From positions 1-64,000 of the forward strand of contig NZ_JACJRF010000010.1 of the NCBI RefSeq assembly GCF_014697105.1: 64,000 nt of DNA. The letters run 5' to 3'. Source of the stretch: Anabaena subtropica FACHB-260. Lineage in GTDB: Bacteria; Cyanobacteriota; Cyanobacteriia; Cyanobacteriales; Nostocaceae. Made by a program: the position numbers and the translations under genes. Positions within the stretch are counted from its first letter, which is position 1. Every line of letters starts with the position of its first letter. Positions 36,197-43,908 of this stretch are shown piece by piece. Below the pieces are notes generated by a model that had not been told where the DNA came from, searched no databases, and saw nothing but the letters and a program-made list of their open reading frames with translations.

Positions 36197-38451
36197 TCGT
36201 CTCTAACACTATGATCAATCAACCGGACTAACAAGAAGAAAAATAAAGCAGCAAAGAAAATGCTACTTGCAAACCAAGGAGTTAGGGGATTGGTACTACT
36301 CATTCCAAACAGATGATCAATGAGATAAACACCAAACCAGCTACCTAGAAGCCCAACGACTAAACTACCTAACAAGAATGACAATAAAATAGGCTGATAT
36401 TTTTTGCTGGCGCTTCTGGAGATGCTGCTAATAGTTGCCAAAGCTATGATGGCAATAATGGCGTAAACAAGAACATTGAGTCCAGCTAAAGTCCCTCGAA
36501 ACTCGTATGAAAATAACAGGCTTTTGGTATTCTCTATGCTGTAGCTTTGAAAAGGCACCCACAACAGAATACCTAATTCACACATGATGACGTATGTCAA
36601 GTATTTATTCTTGTTAAATATAGAATCTGGTGCAAACAAAATCGTCGCCACAAGTGCCAGAATTTGAACACCACAAGAAATAATGGCAATAAAGGTGAGG
36701 GCGTAAAACAACCGACTGACGGAAAAGGCTTGAGGATTTTTTTGCCAAACATCATAGGCGGTAGCAATCCGTAAAAGTGCTTGCATTCCCTTTATGTTAT
36801 TGGGAAGCATTCGTTCTATAGCTGGTTCTAACTCTGATTTTTTTAGTGTCAAATTCCCATCAACATCAAAAGCTTGACTGATGTGAAAAATTTCTGGGGG
36901 AATGCTTTTAATATCTGCTTCTGTATCTGCTGCTGTTCTTCCCCATTTGGAATAGAGTTGCGGGAGTTGCTGTGCGGAAATTGTCGTTGTCGCATCAGAT
37001 TTAAACTCCATTAACATGATGCGATCGCCTGTAAGCTCAAAGAACAGCCCCCCTAATACGAGAAAAACAGTTAAGAATGTCAAAAATATGAATGGGCCTG
37101 TCTTGACACGAATCATGCAATGCGCTCTGTAAGCTGCAAACAGAGGCATCCACAGAAACAAAGAAGGATACACTATCAGATGGGGGTAGAGTTGGGTGTA
37201 AAACGTCAAGGTTTCCCAACCCTGAAATTCGCACAATATCCCTACAGGTAGACAAACTAGCACAGCGATCGCAACTATAGCCAATACCATTTCCCACTGC
37301 CAAGATAACCTCCTCTCTGAAAATAAACGATTCCAGGTGAGTTCTTTCGCCAGAGGATTGGCAACAATTACAGGTAGCCAACTTTTACCTGGTTCAAATT
37401 TCTTTTGTAGCTGCTGTCTGGCTGCGTTCATCGAGGCATATAAAGAGCGATCTTTAACAAAAGCCGCGAGAAAATGCCTCAATAATTCTCTAGCAACGGA
37501 GGACTCAACCATTTCCCGCATCACAATACAGTAAGGTAGTGATAGCTCAGTTAGCTGGTTTGCCAGTCCTAGACCATCACAAGAATTAAAGATTGCTAAT
37601 TGTAGCTTTTGGTTAATTGCACCTTGGAGTAAATCTTTTAGTTCAGTGATGGCGATAATACCTTGTACGCCATCGGCTGGGTTAATTTGAAACCGTCCAA
37701 TTCTTCCATTGCGATCGCTTTCACTGTGTCCAGCAAAAAAGAAAATGTGCCACCCTTGGGGGTCTTTTAACTTTTGTTCTAATTCTTGGCGTGTAGGTTG
37801 TCTGAGAATATGGGGTTCGCCTCCATGCTGTCTCAGACTTTTGATAAAATCTTCTTCTTGTGCAAAACCCAGCTTTTCGTCACCAAAAACTACAAGTATG
37901 CGTGCAGTTGCTCTCAGTTGTGGTGTTTGCTTTTGTGTTAGTCGCTGGAAATTTGTAGCACTAATGGCAACTTCCACACCCCTATTAGTATAACTAGCTA
38001 ATGTATCCCACTCTTGCCAGGGAAGTCCTCGTAGTTGTCGGTCTTCTGTCTGCACAATAATCTGGACTTCATCTTTGTCGTTAATTCTCTTTCTGAATCT
38101 GTCCAAAACTTGACCAACTCGTAAATCAATTTCTTCATTTTCATCGATCCAGCCATCTCTACCTAACCATTTGTTCAATTCAGCTTTCAAGGAATTAGCA
38201 AGTTCTGTGAGATTAACTGTCCCGGAAACAAAATTATCCCGATTTCTGGCAACCCTACGATTACCTTGAAGACCAATATAATACTGCCATTGTTTGAACT
38301 TATCTTCGAGAGGTTTTGGTAGAGGATAAAGAAACGAAACGAGTTCTTCTGTTTGCCCTTCTTGATCATAAATGGCAACGGTAACAGGCAAAACTTCAGA
38401 ATTGTTAAGTTTTACCCTGCCGCCAATTTTAAAGTATATTTTAAACGCCAT
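36193..38451 (-). CDS. membrane-anchored CHAT-domain (caspase-like) protein with EF-hand
   Basis: 752 residues. Residues 1-180 are an N-terminal beta-rich region. Residues 185-365 are a CHAT peptidase domain with the catalytic His242 (FFAGHSES) and Cys291 (AIFNSCDGLG) both present. Membrane spans are at about 386-407, 421-442 and 453-471. A soluble insert (about 475-575) contains an EF-hand loop at 529-540 (DVDGNLTLKKSE). At least four more spans follow (about 578-607, 617-636, 656-678, 687-712 and 725-745). It is followed by a CPBP gene (4-bp overlap) and preceded by DUF1822 and sigma genes. I expect a membrane-tethered protease that may respond to Ca2+. Confidence 0.85.
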   Translation of the reverse strand: MAFKIYFKIGGRVKLNNSEVLPVTVAIYDQEGQTEELVSFLYPLPKPLEDKFKQWQYYIGLQGNRRVARNRDNFVSGTVNLTELANSLKAELNKWLGRDGWIDENEEIDLRVGQVLDRFRKRINDKDEVQIIVQTEDRQLRGLPWQEWDTLASYTNRGVEVAISATNFQRLTQKQTPQLRATARILVVFGDEKLGFAQEEDFIKSLRQHGGEPHILRQPTRQELEQKLKDPQGWHIFFFAGHSESDRNGRIGRFQINPADGVQGIIAITELKDLLQGAINQKLQLAIFNSCDGLGLANQLTELSLPYCIVMREMVESSVARELLRHFLAAFVKDRSLYASMNAARQQLQKKFEPGKSWLPVIVANPLAKELTWNRLFSERRLSWQWEMVLAIVAIAVLVCLPVGILCEFQGWETLTFYTQLYPHLIVYPSLFLWMPLFAAYRAHCMIRVKTGPFIFLTFLTVFLVLGGLFFELTGDRIMLMEFKSDATTTISAQQLPQLYSKWGRTAADTEADIKSIPPEIFHISQAFDVDGNLTLKKSELEPAIERMLPNNIKGMQALLRIATAYDVWQKNPQAFSVSRLFYALTFIAIISCGVQILALVATILFAPDSIFNKNKYLTYVIMCELGILLWVPFQSYSIENTKSLLFSYEFRGTLAGLNVLVYAIIAIIALATISSISRSASKKYQPILLSFLLGSLVVGLLGSWFGVYLIDHLFGMSSTNPLTPWFASSIFFAALFFFLLVRLIDHSVRDE

Positions 38452-38602
38452 TATACTAATTCAAAATACCATCAATTAAGCAAGTCAAATTTCAGGCTAT
38501 CAAGACCTCAATTTTTTCTCGATTGTTTAATCAGCATTGTTGAAATGAGACCTTTCTCATAAGCATTCTGCTATTAAGTCAATCGTGCTAGGTTTAATAT
38601 AT

Positions 38603-38632
38603 AAACGTTTGAGAGTCCTTCCTTGCTGCAAA
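38603..38632 (-). promoter_or_regulatory. putative sigma promoter, site C
   Basis: Minus strand: TTTGCAGCAA, 14 nt, ACGTTT. It lies in the 209-bp gap between the DUF1822 gene and the CHAT gene, about 150 bp before the CHAT start codon. It would give the CHAT-CPBP pair its own promoter. Confidence 0.65.
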
Positions 38633-38660
38633 AAATAAAAATTTTTCTGCAACTGCTTGT

Positions 38661-39593
38661 TCAAGCGATGAAATATTCTCTAATACTGGCTTCTCCTAAC
38701 CGCAACTCTACCCAGAATTCTTCACCAGGCAATAATTCCAGAGGGATAGAAATCAGATCAGCCACTTCATTTACTGTTTCGGTATAAATATCAGATTCGT
38801 CTGGGACACTCACCTGCATTCCTCTAGGTAAATATGTATTTTCACCTTGAACAATTACTCTCACCAACATCAATTCATCGTCGCTTTGCGAAACAGAAAG
38901 TTGCAGTTCAAATACTTGCCCTGCCAGATCGAGTTTTTTCTTGCAGGTAGCACCCCGCAGATCGCGCATTGAGGGTTCCCATTCTGCTGTATAAATATTA
39001 TTTAACCAGTTTCTTAAGTAGGTAATTTTCCTTTCTGCAAATTCTTGCGTCAGGTCATTTATTGGGGTTGTTTGTGCTTGCGCCAAGTAATCGGCTAAAT
39101 CATCCATAGACTGTAAATCAGCAAGAGCCACTTCTGCATCTGTAATTTCGGGATGCACAGCAGGTAAAAAACCTATTAGGGTTGCCGCTTGTTGTGAACT
39201 AGCAATTTCTACAAATAAATAGCCGATGCGGATATCTTTGGCATCACTCAAACTTTCCGATGGGATAATAATACTTTCCTGTCCTGTAGCAATTACGCAA
39301 CATTCCAAATTCCCTAATCCAGATAGTTCTAGCTCGTTAGCTTCGCTCCATAGACGATGCGCTGCATTCCATCTTTCTTGTTTGGTAAGATTAGTTTCAA
39401 AACCGAGCAAACGCAAGTAAGCATCGGCTACGAGTACAGCTAAGGTGTTCAAATAAACCCTTTCTTGGGCTGCTGGCGTGAAATACTGTGATGCGTAGGC
39501 TTTGGCTTGTCGGCGAAACGATGCAGGTATGGGGAAAGGAATTGCCAGTTCTCGTAACGCAGTTAACTTATCGTTCATAGTTATCCTCTCCAA
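38661..39593 (-). CDS. DUF1822 family protein (second copy)
   Basis: 310 residues, soluble, no signal peptide. It shares with the 2082-3251 protein an N-terminal helical block (VYLNTLAVLVADAYLRLLG), a middle YLFVEIASS strand and a C-terminal strand pattern (LPRGMQVSVP, LISIPLELLPGEEFWVELRLGE). The start overlaps the end of the sigma gene by 26 bp, so the two are translationally coupled. Family function is unknown. Tight coupling suggests a direct partner of the sigma factor, perhaps an anti-sigma or sensor, which is inference. Confidence 0.78.
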   Translation of the reverse strand: MERITMNDKLTALRELAIPFPIPASFRRQAKAYASQYFTPAAQERVYLNTLAVLVADAYLRLLGFETNLTKQERWNAAHRLWSEANELELSGLGNLECCVIATGQESIIIPSESLSDAKDIRIGYLFVEIASSQQAATLIGFLPAVHPEITDAEVALADLQSMDDLADYLAQAQTTPINDLTQEFAERKITYLRNWLNNIYTAEWEPSMRDLRGATCKKKLDLAGQVFELQLSVSQSDDELMLVRVIVQGENTYLPRGMQVSVPDESDIYTETVNEVADLISIPLELLPGEEFWVELRLGEASIREYFIA

Positions 39594-40224
39594 ACAGCCT
39601 CTGATTTTTGTCTAACCACTGTCGCATCAAGGATTTACATTTTCTTTCCCAATGAGACGAGATAGTACCGCGTGGTAAGCCAAGTTCTGTAGCAATATCT
39701 TTCTCTTCTTTACCACTAACGACTTTTAAGTATGCAAGTAATTGACAGTTGACTTGTGGGTTATTTCTAATGTGGCAAGTCTTGAGAAGATTATCAGGAT
39801 CGTCTTTAATCCATTGCACAAAAGATTCCCAAGTATCGAGCAGCAATGTAGCATCTACTGGAGCAGCAACTTGATCTAAAGGATCGAGTTCAGCTGCATC
39901 ATTGTGCCATACAAACTGTCTGCGAGAGCGATCGCGTTTAGCCGCCCGCAGTTCATCTCTGTACTGATTGCGAAGACATATATTAAACCAAGTCAAGAAT
40001 GAACCTCGATGAGGATCGTATTTCTCGCAAACTGTCTTACTCAAATTAAACATAGTTTTATATAGAGCTTCTTCGTAAATACCATCCCTGCTATTCCCGG
40101 TAGGCTTTGAATTTTGGAGAACTCTCAACAAACTGTTGATAGCTTTACTACGCTGTGGGCTAGTTGGTGGGTGGCTGCAAGCCTCTTGAATGAGTGATTG
40201 CAGGTAGAGGTTTAGCTCGTCCAT
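39568..40224 (-). CDS. ECF-like sigma-70 family RNA polymerase sigma factor
   Basis: 218 residues. Region 2 is at about 60-110 (YKTMFNLSKTVCEKYDPHRGSFLTWFNICLRNQYRDELR), where the -10 is recognised. Region 4 is at about 165-215 (YLKVVSGKEEKDIATELGLPRGTISSHWERKCKSLM), where the -35 is recognised. No region 1 or 3 is seen, as in ECF factors. It heads the sigma-DUF1822-CHAT-CPBP run. A TTGCAGCA-N14-TCGTAT site lies 67 bp upstream, and three like it precede neighbouring genes, so autoregulation is likely. Confidence 0.85.
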   Translation of the reverse strand: MDELNLYLQSLIQEACSHPPTSPQRSKAINSLLRVLQNSKPTGNSRDGIYEEALYKTMFNLSKTVCEKYDPHRGSFLTWFNICLRNQYRDELRAAKRDRSRRQFVWHNDAAELDPLDQVAAPVDATLLLDTWESFVQWIKDDPDNLLKTCHIRNNPQVNCQLLAYLKVVSGKEEKDIATELGLPRGTISSHWERKCKSLMRQWLDKNQRLFGEDNYER

Positions 40225-40290
40225 AGACTTATGACACAGGATATAGTTATGGCAGTGTCATTAAGCATAAGATACCCCCCACTACTATGA

Positions 40291-40320
40291 ATACGAAGAA
40301 TCATGCGATCGTGCTGCAAA
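40291..40320 (-). promoter_or_regulatory. putative sigma promoter, site D (autoregulatory)
   Basis: Minus strand: TTTGCAGCAC, 14 nt, TCGTAT. It lies 67 bp upstream of the sigma factor start codon, in the divergent gap before the Lin0512 gene. It is the fourth site with the same spacing. Confidence 0.7.
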
Positions 40321-40387
40321 AATAATCTGTGGTATTTGTCAATCCCTATAACGATAAAGTAAGAAAGGAAGATTTCAGGAGATAGCT

Positions 40388-40756
40388 GTGGTTCTTAAAC
40401 GCTTGATTATCGAAATGGGTATGGGAGTAGATCAACATGGACAGGAGCCAACAGTAGCAGCAGCAAGAGCTGTACGGAATGCGATCGCTCACAATGCTTT
40501 ACCTGGTGTTTGGGAAGTCGCTGGTTTAAGTCATCCCAATGAAATGATTGTAGAAGTCCAGGTAGCAGTACCCTATCCAGAACAGGTGAGATCAGAAGAA
40601 GTATTAGCTGTTTTACCCTTCGGACGTAAAAGCCTGAAGGTAGAATTTGGAGGTATGGTAGTTCCAGGGCGGGCTATTCCCGAACTCAACGATAAAAATG
40701 ACGAAATGTTAGTAGCGATCGCATCGGTGACTGTTTTGGTAGAGACTAATCAATAG
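40388..40756 (+). CDS. Lin0512 family protein
   Basis: 122 residues matching the Lin0512 family end to end: KRLIIEMGMGVDQHGQEPTVAAARAVRNAIAHNALPG, PNEMIVEVQVAVPYPEQV, VLAVLPFGRKSLKVEFGGM. The function of this widely conserved small family is not known. The start is GTG at 40388 with AGGAG seven bases upstream. It is divergent from the sigma factor gene. Confidence 0.87.
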   Translation: MVLKRLIIEMGMGVDQHGQEPTVAAARAVRNAIAHNALPGVWEVAGLSHPNEMIVEVQVAVPYPEQVRSEEVLAVLPFGRKSLKVEFGGMVVPGRAIPELNDKNDEMLVAIASVTVLVETNQ

Positions 40757-40922
40757 TTATTAATTGTCGAAAGCCAGAGAGAAATTAGTCGTGTCAGACA
40801 CAACAGCTATCAAGTCACCTTGATCATCAATAGCTGTATCTAAAGCTGATAATTTTATAAATTTGTCTCGCAACAGGCTCAAATGAACCTTTAATTAGAG
40901 ATATGTTTGACTGGAGAGGATT

Positions 40923-41018
40923 ATGCAGCCACTCAATACAGCTTTGCATAGAGGAATTAGTTCACCAAAGGCTTTGTATAGCCAAATCCATCATGATAAT
41001 TTTTCCTCTTCTTCATAA
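40923..41018 (+). CDS. 31-codon small ORF, doubtful
   Basis: An ATG with a good ribosome site (GGAGAGG, four bases upstream) opens a short polar frame (MQPLNTALHRG...). It has no membrane span or known motif. Its 3' part is antisense to the 34-residue membrane peptide at 40991-41095. Both cannot be judged from sequence; the membrane peptide is the stronger candidate. Confidence 0.25.
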   Translation: MQPLNTALHRGISSPKALYSQIHHDNFSSSS

Positions 41019-41095
41019 AACCAAATTTCTGCCAACAGACTTAACCCCATCAGCCAAATAAAGCAGACAACTGTAATCCAGAGTATTACTAACAT
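40991..41095 (-). CDS. 34-residue single-span membrane peptide
   Basis: The ATG at 41095 is preceded at the right distance by TTTGGAGGCGATCGCT. The frame encodes a hydrophobic span (MLVILWITVVCFIWLMGLSL), then AEIWFYEEEEKLS and a TGA. A short N-terminus, one membrane helix and an acidic tail is the layout of small thylakoid or respiratory subunits and membrane regulators of cyanobacteria. I cannot match it to a named one. No other gene covers this stretch. Confidence 0.55.
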   Translation of the reverse strand: MLVILWITVVCFIWLMGLSLLAEIWFYEEEEKLS

Positions 41096-41404
41096 AGCGA
41101 TCGCCTCCAAACAACAATTTTTTTTCCTGGTTTAATAGCTCAGTCTGGCGTAAAAAATGCTACACAAAACTTAATTATGATTAGTTTTATCTCATCGCAA
41201 CCCTATATAAATTATTACTTTTAATCACTAACAGTATTCACTTAATTAATAAAAATCAATCTTCAAGGTAAAGTTATACAATTTGAATATTCTCAGCAAA
41301 TTTCCTGCTATATCCTCATAAATCTGCGCTAAACTAAATATATTGACATAGAAATCTCTGGCAGTAAGTTCTAAAGTCGAATAACTTTATTTACTCCAGG
41401 AACC
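41096..41404. other. AT-rich intergenic region
   Basis: A 309-bp gap, AT-rich, lying between the divergent 34-residue peptide and the gene at 41405. It should hold both promoters. No repeat, RNA or operator was recognised. Confidence 0.4.
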
Positions 41405-41743
41405 ATGTCTCACGAGCATGACGAATCAATCCAGATTCAGCAATTAGCCAGTCTTAAACCCACACATTTTGCTGATTTAATTAGAGCCGCACAATTGATT
41501 TTTGATCCTGCTGGAGGAGTATCAGGAAGATACATAAAAGTAGACTGGCAAGAATTTGGTATTCCTGATAATGTAGCCGAGAATCTCAAATCGCTTGGTG
41601 AAAAATATCGCTATGCTTCACCCGCCATATCTAGTGAAATCATTTGGAGTCAGTTAACTCCAGAAACTCGGTTGTGGTTTATCAATAATAAAGATGAACT
41701 GTGGAAGTTGGAAGAAATTTTTCCGGCTTTAGACGAAGACTAA
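41405..41743 (+). CDS. small protein of unknown function
   Basis: 112 residues, soluble, without signal peptide. It is acidic, with a helical N-terminal part (IQQLASLKPTHFADLIRAAQLIF), a central DWQEFGIPDNVAENLKSLGEKY, and LTPETRLWFINNKDELWKLEEIFPALDED at the end. CCAGGAACC ahead of the ATG is a fair ribosome site. No family was recognised. It stands alone. Confidence 0.65.
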   Translation: MSHEHDESIQIQQLASLKPTHFADLIRAAQLIFDPAGGVSGRYIKVDWQEFGIPDNVAENLKSLGEKYRYASPAISSEIIWSQLTPETRLWFINNKDELWKLEEIFPALDED

Positions 41744-42364
41744 AATTCCAGCAAATTTCTCCACAGCAATATAGATTGATACAGGGACACAACTATTTTG
41801 TTCCTACTTTACGCCATGTGCAGCTTTCTCTCAAACCTAACCCCCAATCCCTTCTCTTGTAAGGAAAAAGAGCAAAAATCGAAGCCTATAAGTTGCACAT
41901 CGCGTTACTTTTATTTTCAACAGTTTGAGGAGATGAGAATATTTGAGGTAATAAATCTCAATTTTTGACTGCGGTGATTTCCTTAAATACTCCCTATCAG
42001 ATACAGAATTATGTTATGCAAGGATATATTAACTAATGTTAATTAATGCTGTGTTTGATTTTTTTGGGATATGTTTATTGTGTTATAAAATACAAATTTT
42101 CTACTTAGTTAGGAGAATGCGCCAATCTTCAGCAATAGGCTACGTCCCAATACGGTTCGGTTAACAGAGTTATCTGTTGAGGCGAGCAGGGGGTGCAGGG
42201 GGAGAATAAAAGCAGGGGAAGAGAAATTGCTTAATAATAACTCTCTTCCCTCCCCTGCCTCCCCTGCACCCCCTGCTTATCCGAACCGTATTGGGCTACG
42301 TCCCAGCGTAGATATTGCGCTATTTTTAACTGCATATTAAAAATAATTTAAGAAATCTCTGTCA
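41744..42364. other. intergenic region carrying a family 1 element
   Basis: A 621-bp gap. Its right half is the G-rich inverted-repeat element at 42149-42293 with duplicated flanks. The left part contains AT-rich sequence and a C-rich run (about 41838-41855). No coding frame is supported. Confidence 0.5.
42149..42293 (+). mobile_element. G-rich inverted-repeat element (family 1), copy B, complete
   Basis: This copy has both termini: AATACGGTTCGG on the left and CCGAACCGTATTG on the right, which are mutually complementary. It is flanked by an 11-bp direct repeat GGCTACGTCCC (42138-42148 and 42294-42304), the expected footprint of insertion. Inside are AACAGAGTTATCTGTT and complementary GCAGGGG and CCCCTGC tracts. 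It has no coding capacity and so would need a transposase in trans. Copies A (107-241) and C (56014-56194) belong to the same family. Confidence 0.75.
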
Positions 42365-43549
42365 ATGAATCAAAGTCTAAGTATTACTACCGCCCAGAAG
42401 GAACCTCCTAACACTAGTCCTGTAGTGGCTAAATCACAGCTAATTGTCAAGCAACTTATCATCCTCTGTTTAGAAATGCTCCTAGCATTACCTCTGGGTT
42501 GGACATTAACAAAGTTGCATTTTGGCGGAATTTCTTGGATATTTGGAGGAATTGCCGCAGGAACAGCAATTTTGCAAGGATATCGAGTTTTTTATAACTA
42601 TTCTCCCAAGCCTAACCGAATTGCCAGAAAAGTAGGAATGGGACTAGTTGGGCTGACTGTTGGTGCATCCAATGCCAATAGTAATCTAGTTAACATTGTT
42701 TCTGAGATTCCTATATTTATCTTTCTAACTTTATTCTTGCTGTTATGTGGTGTGAGCATTGGCTACATATACTCTCGCTTAAGTAAAACCAACATATTAA
42801 CAGCAATGTTGGCTACAGTTCCCGGTGGTGTAGGAGTGATGTCATCGATCGCCGCCGACTATAATCGCAATGTGACATTAGTAGCCTTAGTGCAAGCAAT
42901 TCGTGTTACTTCTGTAGTCCTACTCATTCCTTTCATCGCTAGGACATCTGTTGGTAATTACCGAAATCCGCCAACACTTGCAATTCAACGTGTGTTGATC
43001 AATTTTGAACCATTACAATTAGGATTGCTGGCAGTAGTACTCCTAATTACCGGAATTATAGTTTATCTGGCAATAACATGGAATATTCCGGCTGGCGATT
43101 TTTTTGGTGCATTAGTTCTGGGAGCAACATTCAATTCTTTATTAGAATATTTGCCTTTTTTCAGTAATATTCACTTCCATCCGCCATTGTTGGTTAACAT
43201 TATCGGTCAAATGCTGCTAGGAATTACCATTGGTGAATATTGGGGAGAAAAACCCAATTTTGGCAAAAGAACTGTAGGTTACGCCTTGATGTCTGTAGCT
43301 ATGACCTTGGTTGCTGGTGCGATCGCTGCTATTCTGGCCATGCAGTTAACCTCCTGGGACTGGTTGACTTGTCTGTTAGTCACAGCACCAGGCGGAGCAG
43401 CAGAAATGATTTTAGTCTCTTTGGCTTTAAATCACAATGTAGAAATTGTCACAACTGGTCATTTAGTGAGACTTATTGCCATTAACAGTTCTTTACCACT
43501 TTGGCTATTTTTATTCCACCGTCTTGATGGTCTGGGAATTGGGGATTAG
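42365..43549 (+). CDS. AbrB-type duplicated membrane protein
   Basis: 394 residues, about ten membrane spans in two similar halves, each with a Pro/Gly-rich ATVPGGVGVMSSIAADYN or TAPGGAAEMILVSLALNHN segment followed by V..VQ(A/-)IR-like or GHLVRLIAI. This is the membrane 'AbrB' family (linked by some to ammonia monooxygenase or regulator annotations), distinct from the AbrB DNA-binding domain. Transport is likely from the fold; the substrate is unknown. It lies immediately after a repeat element. Confidence 0.82.
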   Translation: MNQSLSITTAQKEPPNTSPVVAKSQLIVKQLIILCLEMLLALPLGWTLTKLHFGGISWIFGGIAAGTAILQGYRVFYNYSPKPNRIARKVGMGLVGLTVGASNANSNLVNIVSEIPIFIFLTLFLLLCGVSIGYIYSRLSKTNILTAMLATVPGGVGVMSSIAADYNRNVTLVALVQAIRVTSVVLLIPFIARTSVGNYRNPPTLAIQRVLINFEPLQLGLLAVVLLITGIIVYLAITWNIPAGDFFGALVLGATFNSLLEYLPFFSNIHFHPPLLVNIIGQMLLGITIGEYWGEKPNFGKRTVGYALMSVAMTLVAGAIAAILAMQLTSWDWLTCLLVTAPGGAAEMILVSLALNHNVEIVTTGHLVRLIAINSSLPLWLFLFHRLDGLGIGD

Positions 43550-43691
43550 AGAATGTAGGGGTGTAATGCTACTACCGACTGATTGTAATTGTGAATTCTT
43601 CTAGGCGATCGCTTTCGTAAAATTTTTGGCTGAATACCATCTATACTATTTACTAAAAATCCGATTATCAGTTTTTAATAGATGCAAAGCT

Positions 43692-43901
43692 ATGATTTCT
43701 CATGATAGGGATTCAACTTCTGTTGTCAATGAACTGCTGCGACAAATCAAAATTAAAGAACATCAAATGAAAATCGCCCAAGAATCTAATATGCTCTATG
43801 TAGCTCAAGCATTAGAGACGCAGTTGTTAGAGTTGCGATCGCAATTGTCTCAGCAGCCAGACTTGCAATTTCAAGCATTAATGAGTTTGTTAGACGATTA
43901 A
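43692..43901 (+). CDS. small helical protein, unknown function
   Basis: 69 residues from the ATG at 43692; an upstream frame to 43626 is less likely. The product is almost wholly helical (VNELLRQIKIKEHQMKIAQESNML, then ALETQLLELRSQL), probably a coiled coil. It ends 7 bp before the DUF547 gene and may be co-translated with it. No family was recognised. Confidence 0.55.
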   Translation: MISHDRDSTSVVNELLRQIKIKEHQMKIAQESNMLYVAQALETQLLELRSQLSQQPDLQFQALMSLLDD

Positions 43902-43908
43902 AAATAAA

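Noticed and set aside
38521-38660. Gap between DUF1822 and CHAT genes as an unrecognised small gene
   Set aside because: No frame with a start and ribosome site; the region is explained by the promoter-like site C and an AT-rich leader.
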